Below the pieces are notes generated by a model. It had not been told where the DNA came from, did not search any database, and worked only from the letters and a program-made list of their open reading frames with translations. A DNA stretch of 64,000 nt from Dugong dugon (taxonomy: Eukaryota > Chordata > Mammalia > Sirenia > Dugongidae), in contig CM057465.1 of assembly GCA_030035585.1 (NCBI GenBank), forward strand, positions 6,237,001 to 6,301,000, given 5' to 3'. A program made the position numbers and the translations under genes. The first letter of the stretch is position 1. Each line of letters opens with the position of its first letter. Positions 36,905 through 47,520 of this stretch are shown here, piece after piece.

Positions 36905-38918
36905 TAAAAAATATTTTATTGTGTTTTAGGTGAAAGTTTACACAGTAAATTAGATTCCCATTCAACAATTCATACACAAATTGTTCTGTGACATTGGTTA
37001 CAATCCCCGTAATGTGTCAGCACGCTCATCACTTTCGTCCATCCACTTTCCCTGCTCTTCACGCCTTATCTTGGCTTTTGTGTATGTGTTGACTGTCTGG
37101 TCTCGTATAGTTCATTGTTTAAAGGAGCACATTCCTCACGGGTTTTACTGCTTATTTTATAGGCCAATGTACTATTTGGCTGATAGGTGACCTCTGGGAG
37201 TGGCTTCAGTTCCAGGTTAAAAGGATATCTTAGGACGACAGTTTAGGGAGTTCCTCCAGTCTCTATCGGTCCAGCTGTTGTTGTTAGGTGTCATCAAGTT
37301 GGTTCTAACTCATCGTGACCCTACCTACAACAGAACAAAACACTGCCCGGTCCTGCACCATCCTCACAATCGTTATGTTTGAGCCCACTGTTGCGGCCAC
37401 CGTGTCAATCCATCTTGTCAAGGGTCTTCCTCTTTTTCGCTGACCCTCTACTGTACCAAGCATGATATCCTTCTCCAGGGACTGGTCCCTCCTGATAACA
37501 CGTCCAAAGTATATGAGACGAAGGTCTTGTCATCCTCACTTCTAAGCAGAACTCTGGCTGTACTTCTTCCAAGACAGACTTGTTCATTCTTCTAACAGTC
37601 CATGGTATATTCAATATTTTTCATCAACACCATAATTCAAAGGCGTCAATTCTTCTTGGGTCCTCCTTATTTATTACGCAGCTTTCACAGGCACATGAGG
37701 CGACTGAAAATACCATGGCTTGGGTCAAGTGCACCTTAGTCCTCAAAGTGACATTTTTGCTTTTCCACACTTTATAGAGGTCTTTTGCAGCAGGTTTTCC
37801 CAATGCAATATGTCGTTTGATTTCCTGACTGCTGCTTCCATGGGTGTTTACTCTGGGTCCAAGTAAAATGAAATCCTTGACAACTTCAATCTTTTCTCCG
37901 TTCATCATGATGTTGCCTACTGGTCCAGTTGGGAGGATTTTTGTTTTCTTTAGGTTGAGGTGCAATCCCTACTGAAGGCTGTAGTCTTTGATCTTCATCA
38001 GCAAGTGCTTCAAGTCCTCTTCACTTTCAGCAAGCAAGGCTGTGTCATCTGCAGAACACAGGTTGTTAATGAGTCTTCCTCCAATCCTCATGCCCTGTTC
38101 TTCTTCATATAGTCTAACTTCTCGAATTGCTTGGTCAGCATACAGATTGAATAAATATAGTGAAAGGATACAACCCTGACACACACCTTTCCTGACTTCA
38201 AACCACTCAGAATCCCCTTGTTCTGTTCGAACAACTGCCTCTTGACCTATGTATAAGTTCTGTATGAGCACATTTGTTCTGGAATTCCCATTCTTCACAA
38301 TGCTATCCATAATTTATTATGATCTACACAGTTGAATGTCTTTGCATAGTCAATAAAACACAGGTAAACATCTTTCTGCTATTCTCTGCTTTCAGCCAAG
38401 ATCCATCTGACATCAGCAATGACAGCCCTTTTTCAACGTCCTCTTCTGAACCCAGCCTGAATTTCTGGCAGTTCCCTGTCGATGTACTGCTACAACCGTT
38501 GTTGAATGATCTTCCGCAAAATTTTACTTGTGAGTGATATTAATGATACTGTTCAATAATTTCTGCATTCTGTTGGATCACCTTTCTTTCGAATGGACAC
38601 AAATATGGATCTCTTCCAGTCAGTTGGCCAGGTAGCTGTCTTCCAAATTCCTTGGCATAGACCAGTAAGCCTGGTCTTTTTTATGAACTTGAGTTTTGTC
38701 CTACATTTTTCTCCCATTCTAACCAGGACCTTCTACTGTGTCCCTGGTCAGAACAGTCGGTAGTGGTAGCTGGGCACTATCTAGTTCTTCTGGTCTCAGG
38801 CTAGAAGAGGCTTTGGTTCATGTGGGTGATTATTCCTGTGGACTAATTTCTCCCTTGAGTCTTTGGTTTCCTTCACTCTCCTTTGCTCCAGACAGGAAGA
38901 GATCAATAGTTGTATCAG
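36905..38918 (-). mobile_element. L1-like 3' end split by an RTE
   Basis: Left part 36905-37274 and right part 38666-38918 belong to one copy of the same 3'-end family, oriented minus. The shared block CCAGTCTC...GACCAGTAAGCCTGGTC is split by the RTE at 37275-38665. Outer edges share ATGTACT(T/A)TT-like words, a probable decayed target duplication. Confidence 0.75.
37275..38665 (-). mobile_element. RTE LINE copy inserted in an L1-like 3' end
   Basis: On the minus strand this is a 5'-truncated RTE copy. It starts near PTNWKRS-type sequence, carries an open 113-residue palm segment (38310-37972) with GVCQGCILSLYLFNLYADQ and a catalytic box CSADDTALLAESEE, then the C-terminal region and the tail CACCTAACAACAACAGC (read on the minus strand). 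The first box residue is S instead of the usual Y. The palm is among the best-preserved RTE coding pieces here, but flanking stops make the copy dead. L1-like 3' sequence is continuous on both sides, so the RTE is the younger insertion. Confidence 0.86.
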
Positions 38919-38919
38919 A

Positions 38920-40140
38920 ATGTACTATTTATGTCCAGCTTCTTTCATTCAGTATGTTTTTTGAGATTCATCCATGTCACTGTGTTTAACAGTGGTTCGT
39001 TCATTTTAACTGCTGAGTAGTTTTATCTGTTCTTCCACTGAGACATATGAGTTTTTTCCAGGATCTGGCTATTATGAATAAAGCTGCTACGATCATTTTT
39101 GTACCTGTCTTTTGCAGATACCTGGTTTTGTTTATCTTGGATAAATACCTAGGGTGACAGGTAGGTGTTATGTTTAACCTTATAAAATCTTTCCCAAAGT
39201 AGTGGTATACCATTTACATTACTACCAATATGGCATGACAGTTCCAGTAATTCCACAGCCTTGCCAAAATTTGGTGCTGTCAGTCATTTTAATTTTAACC
39301 ATTCTAATGGGTATGCAGTGGTATCTCATTGTGGTTTTAATCTGCATTTCCCAAATGACTAATAATGTTCGGCACTTATGTTTACTGGCCATTTATACAT
39401 CTTCTTTTGCAAAGCACAGAAGTATTTTGCCCACTTTTTTAATTGGGTTGTCTTTTTATTATTGAGTTGTATGAGTACTCTATATATTCTGAAACGGATC
39501 CTTTGTCAAATATACGTATTGCAAATACCTTCTCTCAATCTGCACAAAAGCTGGCAGGGGTCAGGAGGCAGCCCAGATGTGGAAAGTGAAGAGGTAAGAG
39601 AGGTCATTTTCCTTAATAGAGTCTTTTGATGAACAGACATTTCTAATTTTGATAAGGTCTAATGTATCAATTTTTTCTTGCAAGGCTCACGTTGTCTGTG
39701 TCTTGGATAAGAAATGTTTGCCTACACCCAAGGCCACAAAGATATTTTCCCATGTTTTCTTTTGAACACTTTAGAGTTTTAGCTTTTACATTTAGGTCTA
39801 TAGTCCATTTTGAAATTTTGTGTATGTGTGCTTTAGGTGAACGTTTACAGGGCAATTAGTTTTTCATTCAAAAATTTATACACAAATTGTTTTGTGACAC
39901 TGGTTGCAATCCTTGCAGTGTGTCAGCATGCTCCCCCTTTCCCTTTTCACCGTGGGTTCTCCGTGTCCATCTGTCCAGTTGTCATCTGGACATATTTTTG
40001 TGAATGGTATGACGTATGAGTCAGGTTCACTTTATTCCAATTAGGTATCAAGTTGTTCCACACCATTTGTTGAAAGAGTTCTCCTTTTCACATTGAATTG
40101 TTTTGGTATTAAATAAAGTTTTGGGGTTGATTTTGGTTGT
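38920..40140 (-). mobile_element. Old L1 3' end, minus strand
   Basis: Plus-strand text such as TTCTAATGGGTATGCAGTGG, GTGGTATCTCATTGTGGTTT and CACCATTTGTTGAAAGAG is the reverse complement of old L1 3' sequence. It contains the later short insertion at 39823-39994. No intact frame. Confidence 0.7.
39823..39994 (-). mobile_element. Short L1-like 3' end inside an older L1
   Basis: About 170 bp of the same 3'-end family (TGTGCTTTAGGTGAACGTTTACAG to TGTCCATCTGTCCAGTT on the plus strand), inserted into minus-strand L1 3' sequence. ATTTTGTG-like words flank it. Confidence 0.7.
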
Positions 40141-40199
40141 GAGCTTGCAAATATTCTGCAAAAGGAAGATACCTGGAAATGCCCTCAATTTTTTCATAC

Positions 40200-41170
40200 A
40201 CAATATTCAGCATTCAGTAAGAAAAAAAGGACCAAATATCCAAACACAAGAAGACAAAAACAGACAATAGAAAGAGATCCACAGGTGATCCAGATATTGA
40301 AGTTATCAGGCACATTATATTAAAATAACTGTAATTAGTATGCTCAAAAACATAGATGACAGGATGAATTTCAACAGAATACTGGCATCTATTAAAAGAG
40401 AATCAAGTAAATGCTCTGAAAAGGATCACGATAGAGGATCATAGACAGAGCTGGAGAAAAATTTAGAACAAAATTCTAACTCACAAAAAGAGACTAGACT
40501 TACTAGCCTGACAAGAGACTGGAGAAACCCTGAGAGTATGGCCTCCAGACACCCTTTTAGCTCGGTAATGAAGTCACTCCTGAGGTTCACCCTTCAACCA
40601 AAAATTAGATAGGCCCATAAAACAAAATACGACTAAAGGGGCACAACGGCCTAGGGGCAAGGACTAGAGGGCAGAAAGAGACAGGAAAGCTGGTAATACA
40701 GAACCCAAGGTCGAAAAGGGACAGTGTTGACATGTCGTAGGGTTGTTAACCAATGTCATAAAACAATATGAGTACTATTTAATGAGAAACTAGTTTGTTC
40801 TGTAAACCTTCATCTAAAATACAATAAAAAAATTTTTAAAAAGAATCAAGTAAAAATTCTAAAACTGAAAAATGCAATAAATAAGACTAAGAACACAATA
40901 AATGGGAGGAAATTAGAAAAACAGCAAAGATTAGAGAACTAGAAGGCAGGACAGTAGATAATTTCCAAACAAAAACGTGGAAAGAAAAAACAATAGAAAC
41001 ATAGAAAAGGCCCTATGAGTTGTATGGAAAATACAGAAAAAAGCCAAATATATGTGTAATTGGAGTCCCAGAAAGAAAGGATAAAATGGGGCAGATGTGA
41101 TATTTGAAGAAATACCAACTGACAATTTCCCTAACTAATGAAAGACATCAAGCCACAAATTAAAGTAGCA
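40200..41170 (+). mobile_element. Old L1 ORF1-region fragment
   Basis: An A-rich decayed fragment with GGAGTCCCAGAAAGAAAGGA and GAAGAAATACCAACTGACAATTT, which resemble the ORF1 part of old L1 subfamilies. It is interrupted by the insertion at 40412-40842. Confidence 0.6.
40412..40842 (+). mobile_element. L1-like 3' end with TSD inside L1 5' sequence
   Basis: A 431-bp insertion bounded by GAATCAAGTAAA (40400-40411 and 40843-40854). It contains GACTAGACTTACTAGCCTGA and ends TGTAAACCTTCATCTAAAAT, then A-rich sequence. Confidence 0.83.
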
Positions 41171-42239
41171 CTATCCAAACCTGTTAATTACAAAGAAGCC
41201 AAATGTCTCTGCTCTCAAAGACCTTCCATTCTAGAGGAAGACAAACAAGAAGAAACTACTATAAATAATTAAATTATATAATATTTTAGAATGTGATAAG
41301 TGCTTTAAAAAAAAAGGAAAACAGCTTACAAGGTAAAGGGGCTCAGAATATGGAGGAAAATAGGCTACACTATTAAATAGGATGTATAAAACTTGAAGAA
41401 GGTAAACAGAAAAACAATTTGACTAAACAGATTAAAGACAAAAAATAAGCTATACTGACAGAAGCTAAAAAATTCATTGTCTACATGGATATAGAAGAAA
41501 AAAGATCAAGAATGCACAATGAGTCCCATGCTATATAAACAGCAGCAATTCCATACAAATTTGTTAAGCACCTACTATTGTCAGGCTCTATGCTAGATGT
41601 TAGAGAAGTATATGTGAAAATGATATGCTCACTTTATTCAAGAAGCTTACACAATGGAGAAGCAATGAGGTATCTGTATAAGTATGAAAAGAATTTATGG
41701 AAAGTAGTACCCAAATATAACATTAGTTCACAAACTCTCAAGAGCTAGAACATAATTTTCCCTACAGAAATTAATAAATTACAGAGCAGTGCTGTCCAAC
41801 AGACCCTTGTGCGATGACAGAAATATTCTATATCTGTGCTGTTCAACAATACTTAATGAACAATGCAGCTATACAGTGTAACAACCAATTCTTACTTTGG
41901 CTCCGCGTTTTAACTGGGGGTCTGGAGAGTCTTTAGAGATGCCTTATAAAGGTAACTACAAGATGGACAAATAAATCTTCTAGAAAAACGCCAAAAATTT
42001 AATTTTTAATGTATTTATATGTTACTTTATTCCAGAAAGGATTTAACATGACATGAAAAGACTCACAGCACAGCAAGAAATATCACTTGTTAAATGTCAA
42101 AAACCCAGATCTCCACATTAAACAAAAGATATAACAACAAATTTAAAATAAGTGAGAAGAAAAGGAATTATCTTCCACAGAGAAGAAACAGTTGAGGAAT
42201 ATCTTCATACTGATGTTTTATGACCATCAGCAATTTTTT

Positions 42240-42532
42240 TCTTCTTTTTTTTTTTAATTGTGCTTCAGGTGAAAGTTTACAGCTCAAGTTAATTTCTCAT
42301 ACAAAAATTGATACACGTTGTTTTTGTGTCATTAGCTGCAATCCCCACAATGTGACAGCAAACTCCCCCTTTCCACCCCAAGTTCCCTGTGTCCATTCGA
42401 CCGCTTCCTGTCCCTTCCTGCCTTCTCATCCTGCTTTTTGACAGGAGCTACGCATTTGGTGTCTTATATCCGACTGAACCAAGATGCACATTTCTCACGT
42501 GTATTTGTTTTATAGCCCTGTCTGATCTTTGT
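42240..42532 (-). mobile_element. L1-like 3' end with a 16-bp TSD
   Basis: A 293-bp insertion bounded by CCATCAGCAATTTTTT (42224-42239 and 42533-42548). It begins on the plus strand with a T-rich run and ATTGTGCTTCAGGTGAAAG, the reverse complement of the family's 3' end. Confidence 0.83.
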
Positions 42533-42631
42533 CCATCAGCAATTTTTTAAAGAATTTTAGTGACTAAGATATTCTTCAAGAAGTAGGCTACAGAAAATGA
42601 GTTTAATCCTGAGTATGAAGAATTTAAACTG

Positions 42632-43095
42632 GTGTATCAGTGATCTATTGCTATGTAATAAATTACCCTAGAACTTAGCAATTTAAAACAATAACAAATG
42701 TTTATTATCTTCTGAGGGTCCACAATCTGAGATGGGCTTTTTGGGGTGGCTGTAGCTTAGGATCTCTCACGATACTGCACACATGGCTGAGGCTGTAGTC
42801 ATATGAAGTCTTCACTGGGACTGATGGTTCATCACATGGCTGTTGGCAGGAGGCCTCAGTTCCGCACCACATGGATCTCTCTCCATTTGGCTGCTTGAGT
42901 GTCCTCATGATATGGCAGCTGGCTTCCTCAAAGCCAGTGATCCAAGAGAGAGAACAAAAAGGAAGCTGCAATGTCTTTTATGACCTAGTCTCAGAAGTCA
43001 CACACTGTCACTTCAACCATATTCTACTTTTTAGAAGTCACTAAACTCAGCCCAGACTCAAAGGGATAGAAATTAAGCTCCACTTCTTGAAGGAG
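42632..43095 (-). repeat. LTR-like interspersed repeat, family not identified
   Basis: TGATCTATTGCTATGTAATA...TTATTATCTTCTGAGGGTCC through CTCAGAAGTCACACACTGTCA. The layout recalls mammalian ERVL-type LTRs in minus orientation, but I cannot name the family. Confidence 0.5.
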
Positions 43096-43099
43096 GGTA

Positions 43100-44790
43100 T
43101 CAAAGAAAATCTGTGAACGCATTTATTTAAAACCACTGCAACGGGATATAAGAATTTCCTCTCACTTGGGGTTGCTAAAAATTGTAATGAGATCCTAGGA
43201 TCCCTTTCCCTGGAAACCCTAAAAATTAGAATAAATTATCATCCTCCTGAAATACCTTCAACTGCTTTCTATAAAGCAGATTAAACACAATTGGGTTCTT
43301 AGTCACTTATAGTTCTGTTATCTTTAAATAGCAAGAGCCAATTAAATGGCATCTATTATGTACAAAATTCTCTGCTATACATGAAATATCACAGATTTTA
43401 ACAATGATTTTGCAAAGTGGGTATTATCATCCCCATTTTCAATAAGAGAAGCAATAAGTCCAGGGAGAGTAAGCCAGGGTTCATATCCAGGTCTATATAC
43501 GTAGTTCCAAAATCACTGCTCTTTTTACTACATGACACTTCCATTACTCCAGCTGCCACAGCCAGACACTTGTTTTGTAGCATCAAACATTTGGGAAGGC
43601 TCACAGCGCACATTATTTCATCAAAGATTATTCTTATCTTTTGTTCCACCAATTAGTTTCTTACTTTCCTCAGTCTGTTTTTGCTTTGTCTGCTGTGTTC
43701 TATTTGCTACTCTGAGGCCTCATCTTCCTTCTCTTTGTGTCCCATTCAACTCCTGGCACCTTGGCCCATCCTGCCTCTAGGTCCATCTGCATTCCTGTCC
43801 ACACCAGACAACATGCTGGACTAGGCCCTCTACGAGACATTCTCAAAGAGGAGACCCCACAAAGAAAACACTGAAACCCAGTGTGTCAGGACTGGAGGAG
43901 CCCTCTCAGAGCACTGGAATCTGGTCCAAACCTCCTGAGGCCTCCCTTAGAAGTAGCTAGTGATTTGTCCAAAGACACACAGAGAAGCAGTGGCAGAACC
44001 AGGACCAGAAGCCTGTCCTTAAAAACCCTCCTCAAGAGTTCTCTGCATCACCACACAACTGTCTGCCTCCCAATCCCAAGATCTGATCATCAGTTCACCA
44101 TTTCAGCTCTCCAAACCCTGCCTGGAAGCAAGGACACACGTCAGAGGAACTCAAGACAAATCTGGAAAGCATCCTCATTTCCTTACTTTCCCCCAACAAT
44201 CCAATTGGCCCAAGTCCTGTCCATTTAATCTATCCCATCTGTCTCCACAATGTCCTAATTCAGGCACTTTTCTTTCACTTCGGTTTCTGCAACAGCTTCT
44301 TAAAGGCCACTCTGCCTCCAGCCTCACTGTCTCTAATTTATCCAACACACTAGTAGCAAAAGAAATTTAATATGCCCATCTTATTATGTCAATCACTTGA
44401 TAAACACCTCACAACAGACCAAGTCAAGAAGGGTCTTCTATTTTACCATACAGGTTATAAAAAGGGAACTGATATTAAATGTCTACTCTGTACCAGATAC
44501 CTTATCTATGTTATTGCATTTAATCGTCTCAGTAGTTCTGCGAAATTCATATACTGTTCTCTCTAGTTAGCCCCCTAGTTAGCCCCCTCGCCTGTACCCT
44601 AAGCAACCAAAGTAATCTAAAGCCCCTCCTGGCCCATCGATCTATCCAACAGATCCAAATATTCCCTCTGTGCTACCACCTTTTCTTGTACAGACCTCCA
44701 TTACGATTTGTTTACACAACAATTTCTCTAGGATGCTCAAAGGAATGACATATTCATCTTTGTGCCCTCAGCCCCAGCAAAGAACCTATT
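43100..44790. other. Intron 1 stretch with no gene
   Basis: Mostly unique-looking DNA with L2/MIR-like scraps (43390-43500, 44450-44560). Open frames up to 115 codons (43881-44228) have no recognisable family and no splice support. Confidence 0.5.
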
Positions 44791-44794
44791 TCAT

Positions 44795-44955
44795 AAAAAA
44801 AAAAAAACGGCCAAGTCAATTCCAATTCACAGCAACCCTACAGGACAGAGTAGAACTGCCCCATAGTGTTTCCAAGGAGCACCTAGTGGATTCAAACTGC
44901 CGACCTTTTGGTTAGCAGCCGCAGCACTTAACCACCGCGCCACCAGGGTTTCCAT
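44795..44955 (-). mobile_element. AfroSINE, short form, with TSD
   Basis: Complete copy, with TTTCATAA on both sides (44790-44797 and 44955-44962), from GGCCAAGTCAATTCCAATTC to GCGCCACCAGGGTTTCC. Confidence 0.85.
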
Positions 44956-46492
44956 TTCATAATAAGTGTTTGCTAAATAGCTGATAATTGGATTACTGAC
45001 TAAAAGGAGGGTCCACCATGGAAGAGATATACCTAACATTGAATCAATTAACATCTCCCAGTAGTAGCATATCAATTAATACGTTTCCCAAAAAGTCCAA
45101 GGGGCTTTTAGCACCCTTTTAGAAGCTCCACACTTCCTAGTGTGATTTGAGACACAGAAGTACTCAGTGTAGCTTAAACTGGAGAATCTCTATCAATTAT
45201 TTGCACCAACCCAAGTCTACGTGTTCCTTTCTTCTACGTGCCCTCTGCTCTTGGTACATAGCCCAAGGATTATGTTACAAGTATCTCCTGGCTCCCCAGT
45301 ACAGGGGAGAGTGAAGACTTTTATTTTCAACTCCATCATCTAGCACAATACCTGGCACATGATGGATCATCAATAAATAGGTTAAATGATAATGCTTTGG
45401 CAAACATTAACTTAGTACCTACTATGTGTTGTCTCATACTAAGGATTTAATATGCATAATCTCATTTAATCCTTACAACAACCCTACAAGGGAGGTACTG
45501 TTCAACATTACCGCCATTGTAACTATCCCACGAGTGAGGTATTATTCGCTATTATTCCTATCATAAAAATCCCACAAGGGCGACACTATTCAACATTGTT
45601 CCCGTTAAACCGATAAGGAAATTGGGGCCCAAGAAGAACAGAATAAATCAAACAAGCAATGACAGAGGGCCTCACACACTTTATATTTTCACATGTTTTA
45701 TTTCATTTATTCCTCTGTACAAACCAACAACGAAGTTTTGTATTATATCCTCATTTGGAGGCAAGAAATTGAAGGTTTGGAGAAACTGTCCAGTAACACA
45801 CAGCTTGTGAGGGGATACGGCCAGGAACCGAGACTGTGTCTGTCAGACTCCAGGCACCTTCTCTTTTACCTCCCATCTTGCCTCTCAGTGAGAAATCAAG
45901 ATTGACCGGCCTCTCCAGCGCAGTGTTTTTCCAAGCTCCCCAAAACACTGCCTCCATTGGGGATGGCAAAGCCTGGGCTCTGTAGTGACGCAGAATGGAG
46001 TTCCAAGGCCATCTCCACTGCTTGGTGACTGGCATTCCAGCAACCTCGTCCGCAATGTCGCTCCCGGGTAGGGCAGATGCTTTATGATACAGGGCCTAGG
46101 GCCTTGCACACACAGGAGCACCGCAAACGTCCTGACTCCATAAAATGGGCATAACCGGTTCGATAACGGTCTCTCCCTTCCCCCGCCCCGCTTCCCACCT
46201 GCCCTGGGGGTGGAACTGCGTCCTCCTCCTGCAACATCGTGGGGGCCAACGCAGGACGACGTGGTGCTAGGAATCAAGCGGCCTGGGTGCCACTCGAGGC
46301 CCGACCCTCAGAGGCCTCGACTTCCCCGCCGGTACGGAGAGAAGGGGGCGGCCGATGCCGCCGAGGTCCGGCGCCGGCTGCGGGGTCGGCGGCCCGCAGG
46401 CCCCTCCGCCGCCCGCCCCGCCCCCGCCGCCCAACGGGCTCCCAGCCCGCGCCGCCCTCCCGCCGCCCGCTCCGGCCCGCCCCGGCCATTAC

Positions 46493-46608
46493 CGATTGCG
46501 CTGCTCCTTGAAGAGCGCGGTCAGGGCGCGGAGAGCCTCCAAGTCCTGGATGGGCGCGGGCACCATGACGCCGGACAGCCGGGCCGGAGGCAGCCTGGGC
46601 GCCGCCAT
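46493..46608 (-). CDS. ATXN10: ATXN10 coding exon 1 (ataxin-10 N-terminus)
   Basis: This is the first coding exon of ataxin-10, a cytoplasmic armadillo-repeat protein needed for neuronal survival; an expanded ATTCT repeat in intron 9 of the human gene causes spinocerebellar ataxia type 10. The minus strand reads 39 residues beginning MAAPRLPPARLSGVMVPAPI and ending KEQRNR, which I recognise as the ataxin-10 start (human from memory has P for L at residue 6). The ATG at 46608 is chosen because it lies in AAGATGGCGG, gives the family N-terminus, and no upstream in-frame ATG was noted; a second in-frame ATG gives Met15. The exon ends with the first two bases of Arg39 (CG) followed by a gtaatg donor at 46492. 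It lies in a CpG island. The 5' UTR continues rightwards, but the transcription start cannot be fixed from sequence alone. Confidence 0.95.
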
Positions 46609-46611
46609 CTT
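46601..46611 (-). promoter_or_regulatory. YY1-type element over the ATXN10 start codon
   Basis: The minus strand reads AAGATGGCGGC, a perfect match to the long YY1 consensus, with its ATG being the ATXN10 start codon. YY1 sites in this position and orientation are known from many TATA-less promoters, where they lie a short way into the transcript and help set the start. Function here is inferred from position and match. Confidence 0.7.
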
Positions 46612-46769
46612 GTCGCTCGCAGCTCTCGCCGAGGCTGGAGACGAGGAGGAGGAGCCCGGCCTGCCAGGCCGCTGCAGCTGCACGCCCCGAGGCTAAGCCG
46701 CGGCTGGGGCGGGAGAGCGCGAGGGCACGCGCACAGGCTCGCCTCCGGCGGGAGCTGCGGACGACGCGA

Positions 46770-46985
46770 CGAAGGGAGGGGGCGCCTGCCGGAAGTCCCG
46801 CCTGAGAGGAGGGGGCGGCGGACGGAAGTTCGGTCTGAGGGGAGGGGGCGCCGCGCGGAAGTTGTGTGTGATGGGAGGGGGCGGCGGGCGGAAGTTGGGT
46901 TTGAGGGGAGGGTGATGTGGGGTTGAGGTTCAACCTGAGGGAAGGCGATGCCTTACGGAGGGTCCCCCGCTGGGAGGGGGTGCCG
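46770..46985. repeat. 33-bp tandem array of ETS plus GC-box motifs upstream of ATXN10
   Basis: The motif GGAAGT occurs at 46791, 46824, 46857 and 46890, exactly 33 bases apart, preceded by CCG, ACG, GCG and GCG. The partner GGAGGGGGCG starts at 46775, 46808, 46841 and 46874, also exactly 33 apart. Decayed copies in the same register start at 46907 (GGAGGGTG), 46940 (GGAAGGCG) and 46973 (GGAGGGGG). That makes about 6.5 units, best preserved nearest the gene. GGAAGT preceded by C(C/A/G)CG-type context is the ETS-family (GABP/ELK) core, and the G-rich part resembles an Sp/KLF site. Binding is inferred; the periodicity is seen directly. Confidence 0.85.
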
Positions 46986-47321
46986 CAACAGGGTGTTTGT
47001 GTTGGGGGGGGTGCTAGGGGCCGAGGGTGACCCAGAGGGACGGAGGTGCAGGGCAGAGGCTCCCCTGAGAGGAAAGCTGAAGGCCTGGACCCTGCGGTTG
47101 AAGTGGGGGGATGAGTGCCGCCACCCTGACCCAGGAAAACTGGAGCAGCTTGTCACCGGCTTGCACGTTTCAGACACTGAAAGCTCCGTTCACAACACTT
47201 ACCGATCATTTACTGAGTACCTGGCAGTCTGCTTAGGGTGACAATACATTACTCCAGCGCATCCAGGACTTAAAATACAAGTAGAAGTCGAGGAGTGAAA
47301 TTCTACAGTAGTAGGATCACT

Positions 47322-47520
47322 ATAAAGGAGCCCAGGTGGTGCAGTGGTTAAGCACTCCGCTGAAAGGTCGGTGGGTCAACCCACCAGCAGCGCCCTGAGA
47401 AAAGACGTGGCGATCTGCTCCCGTAAAGACTACAGCCTAGGCAACCCAATAGTGCAGGTCTACTCGGTCCTGTAGGGTCCCTATGAGTCAGAATCGACTG
47501 GACCGCACAGAACAGGGTCA
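47322..47520 (+). mobile_element. AfroSINE, long form, 0.7 kb upstream of ATXN10
   Basis: GGAGCCCAGGTGGTGCAGTG head, GATCTGCTCCCGTAAAGACT middle, and GAGTCAGAATCGACTGGACC tail. It is the repeat closest to the promoter. Confidence 0.85.

Larger units (their letters stand above)
46190..47070. promoter_or_regulatory. ATXN10: CpG island and ATXN10 promoter region
   Basis: A sharp block of very GC-rich, CpG-dense sequence surrounds ATXN10 exon 1, unlike the AT-rich DNA on both sides. It has no TATA box at a sensible distance from the ATG, but holds a GC box (GGGGCGGG at 46706-46713) and the 33-bp ETS/GC-box array further upstream. This is the usual form of a housekeeping promoter with dispersed starts. 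It may fire in both directions, but no plus-strand gene is recognisable to its right. Long open frames in both strands here come from base composition. Confidence 0.85.

Noticed and set aside
46489-46683. N-terminally extended ATXN10 reading frame starting at 46683
   Set aside because: The proposed first codon reads GTG, not ATG. The ATG at 46608 gives the known ataxin-10 N-terminus.
46210-46933. Overlapping open frames of 238 codons (+) and 219 codons (-) in the CpG island
   Set aside because: They are products of high GC content and of the 33-bp array, whose length is a multiple of three and so repeats peptide-like words. They overlap the true ATXN10 exon 1 in other frames and match no family.
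46948-47241. Plus-strand first exon of a gene sharing the ATXN10 promoter
   Set aside because: The 97-codon open frame lies partly in the decayed array and runs into an ordinary MIR-like region. It has no donor-site logic or recognisable peptide.
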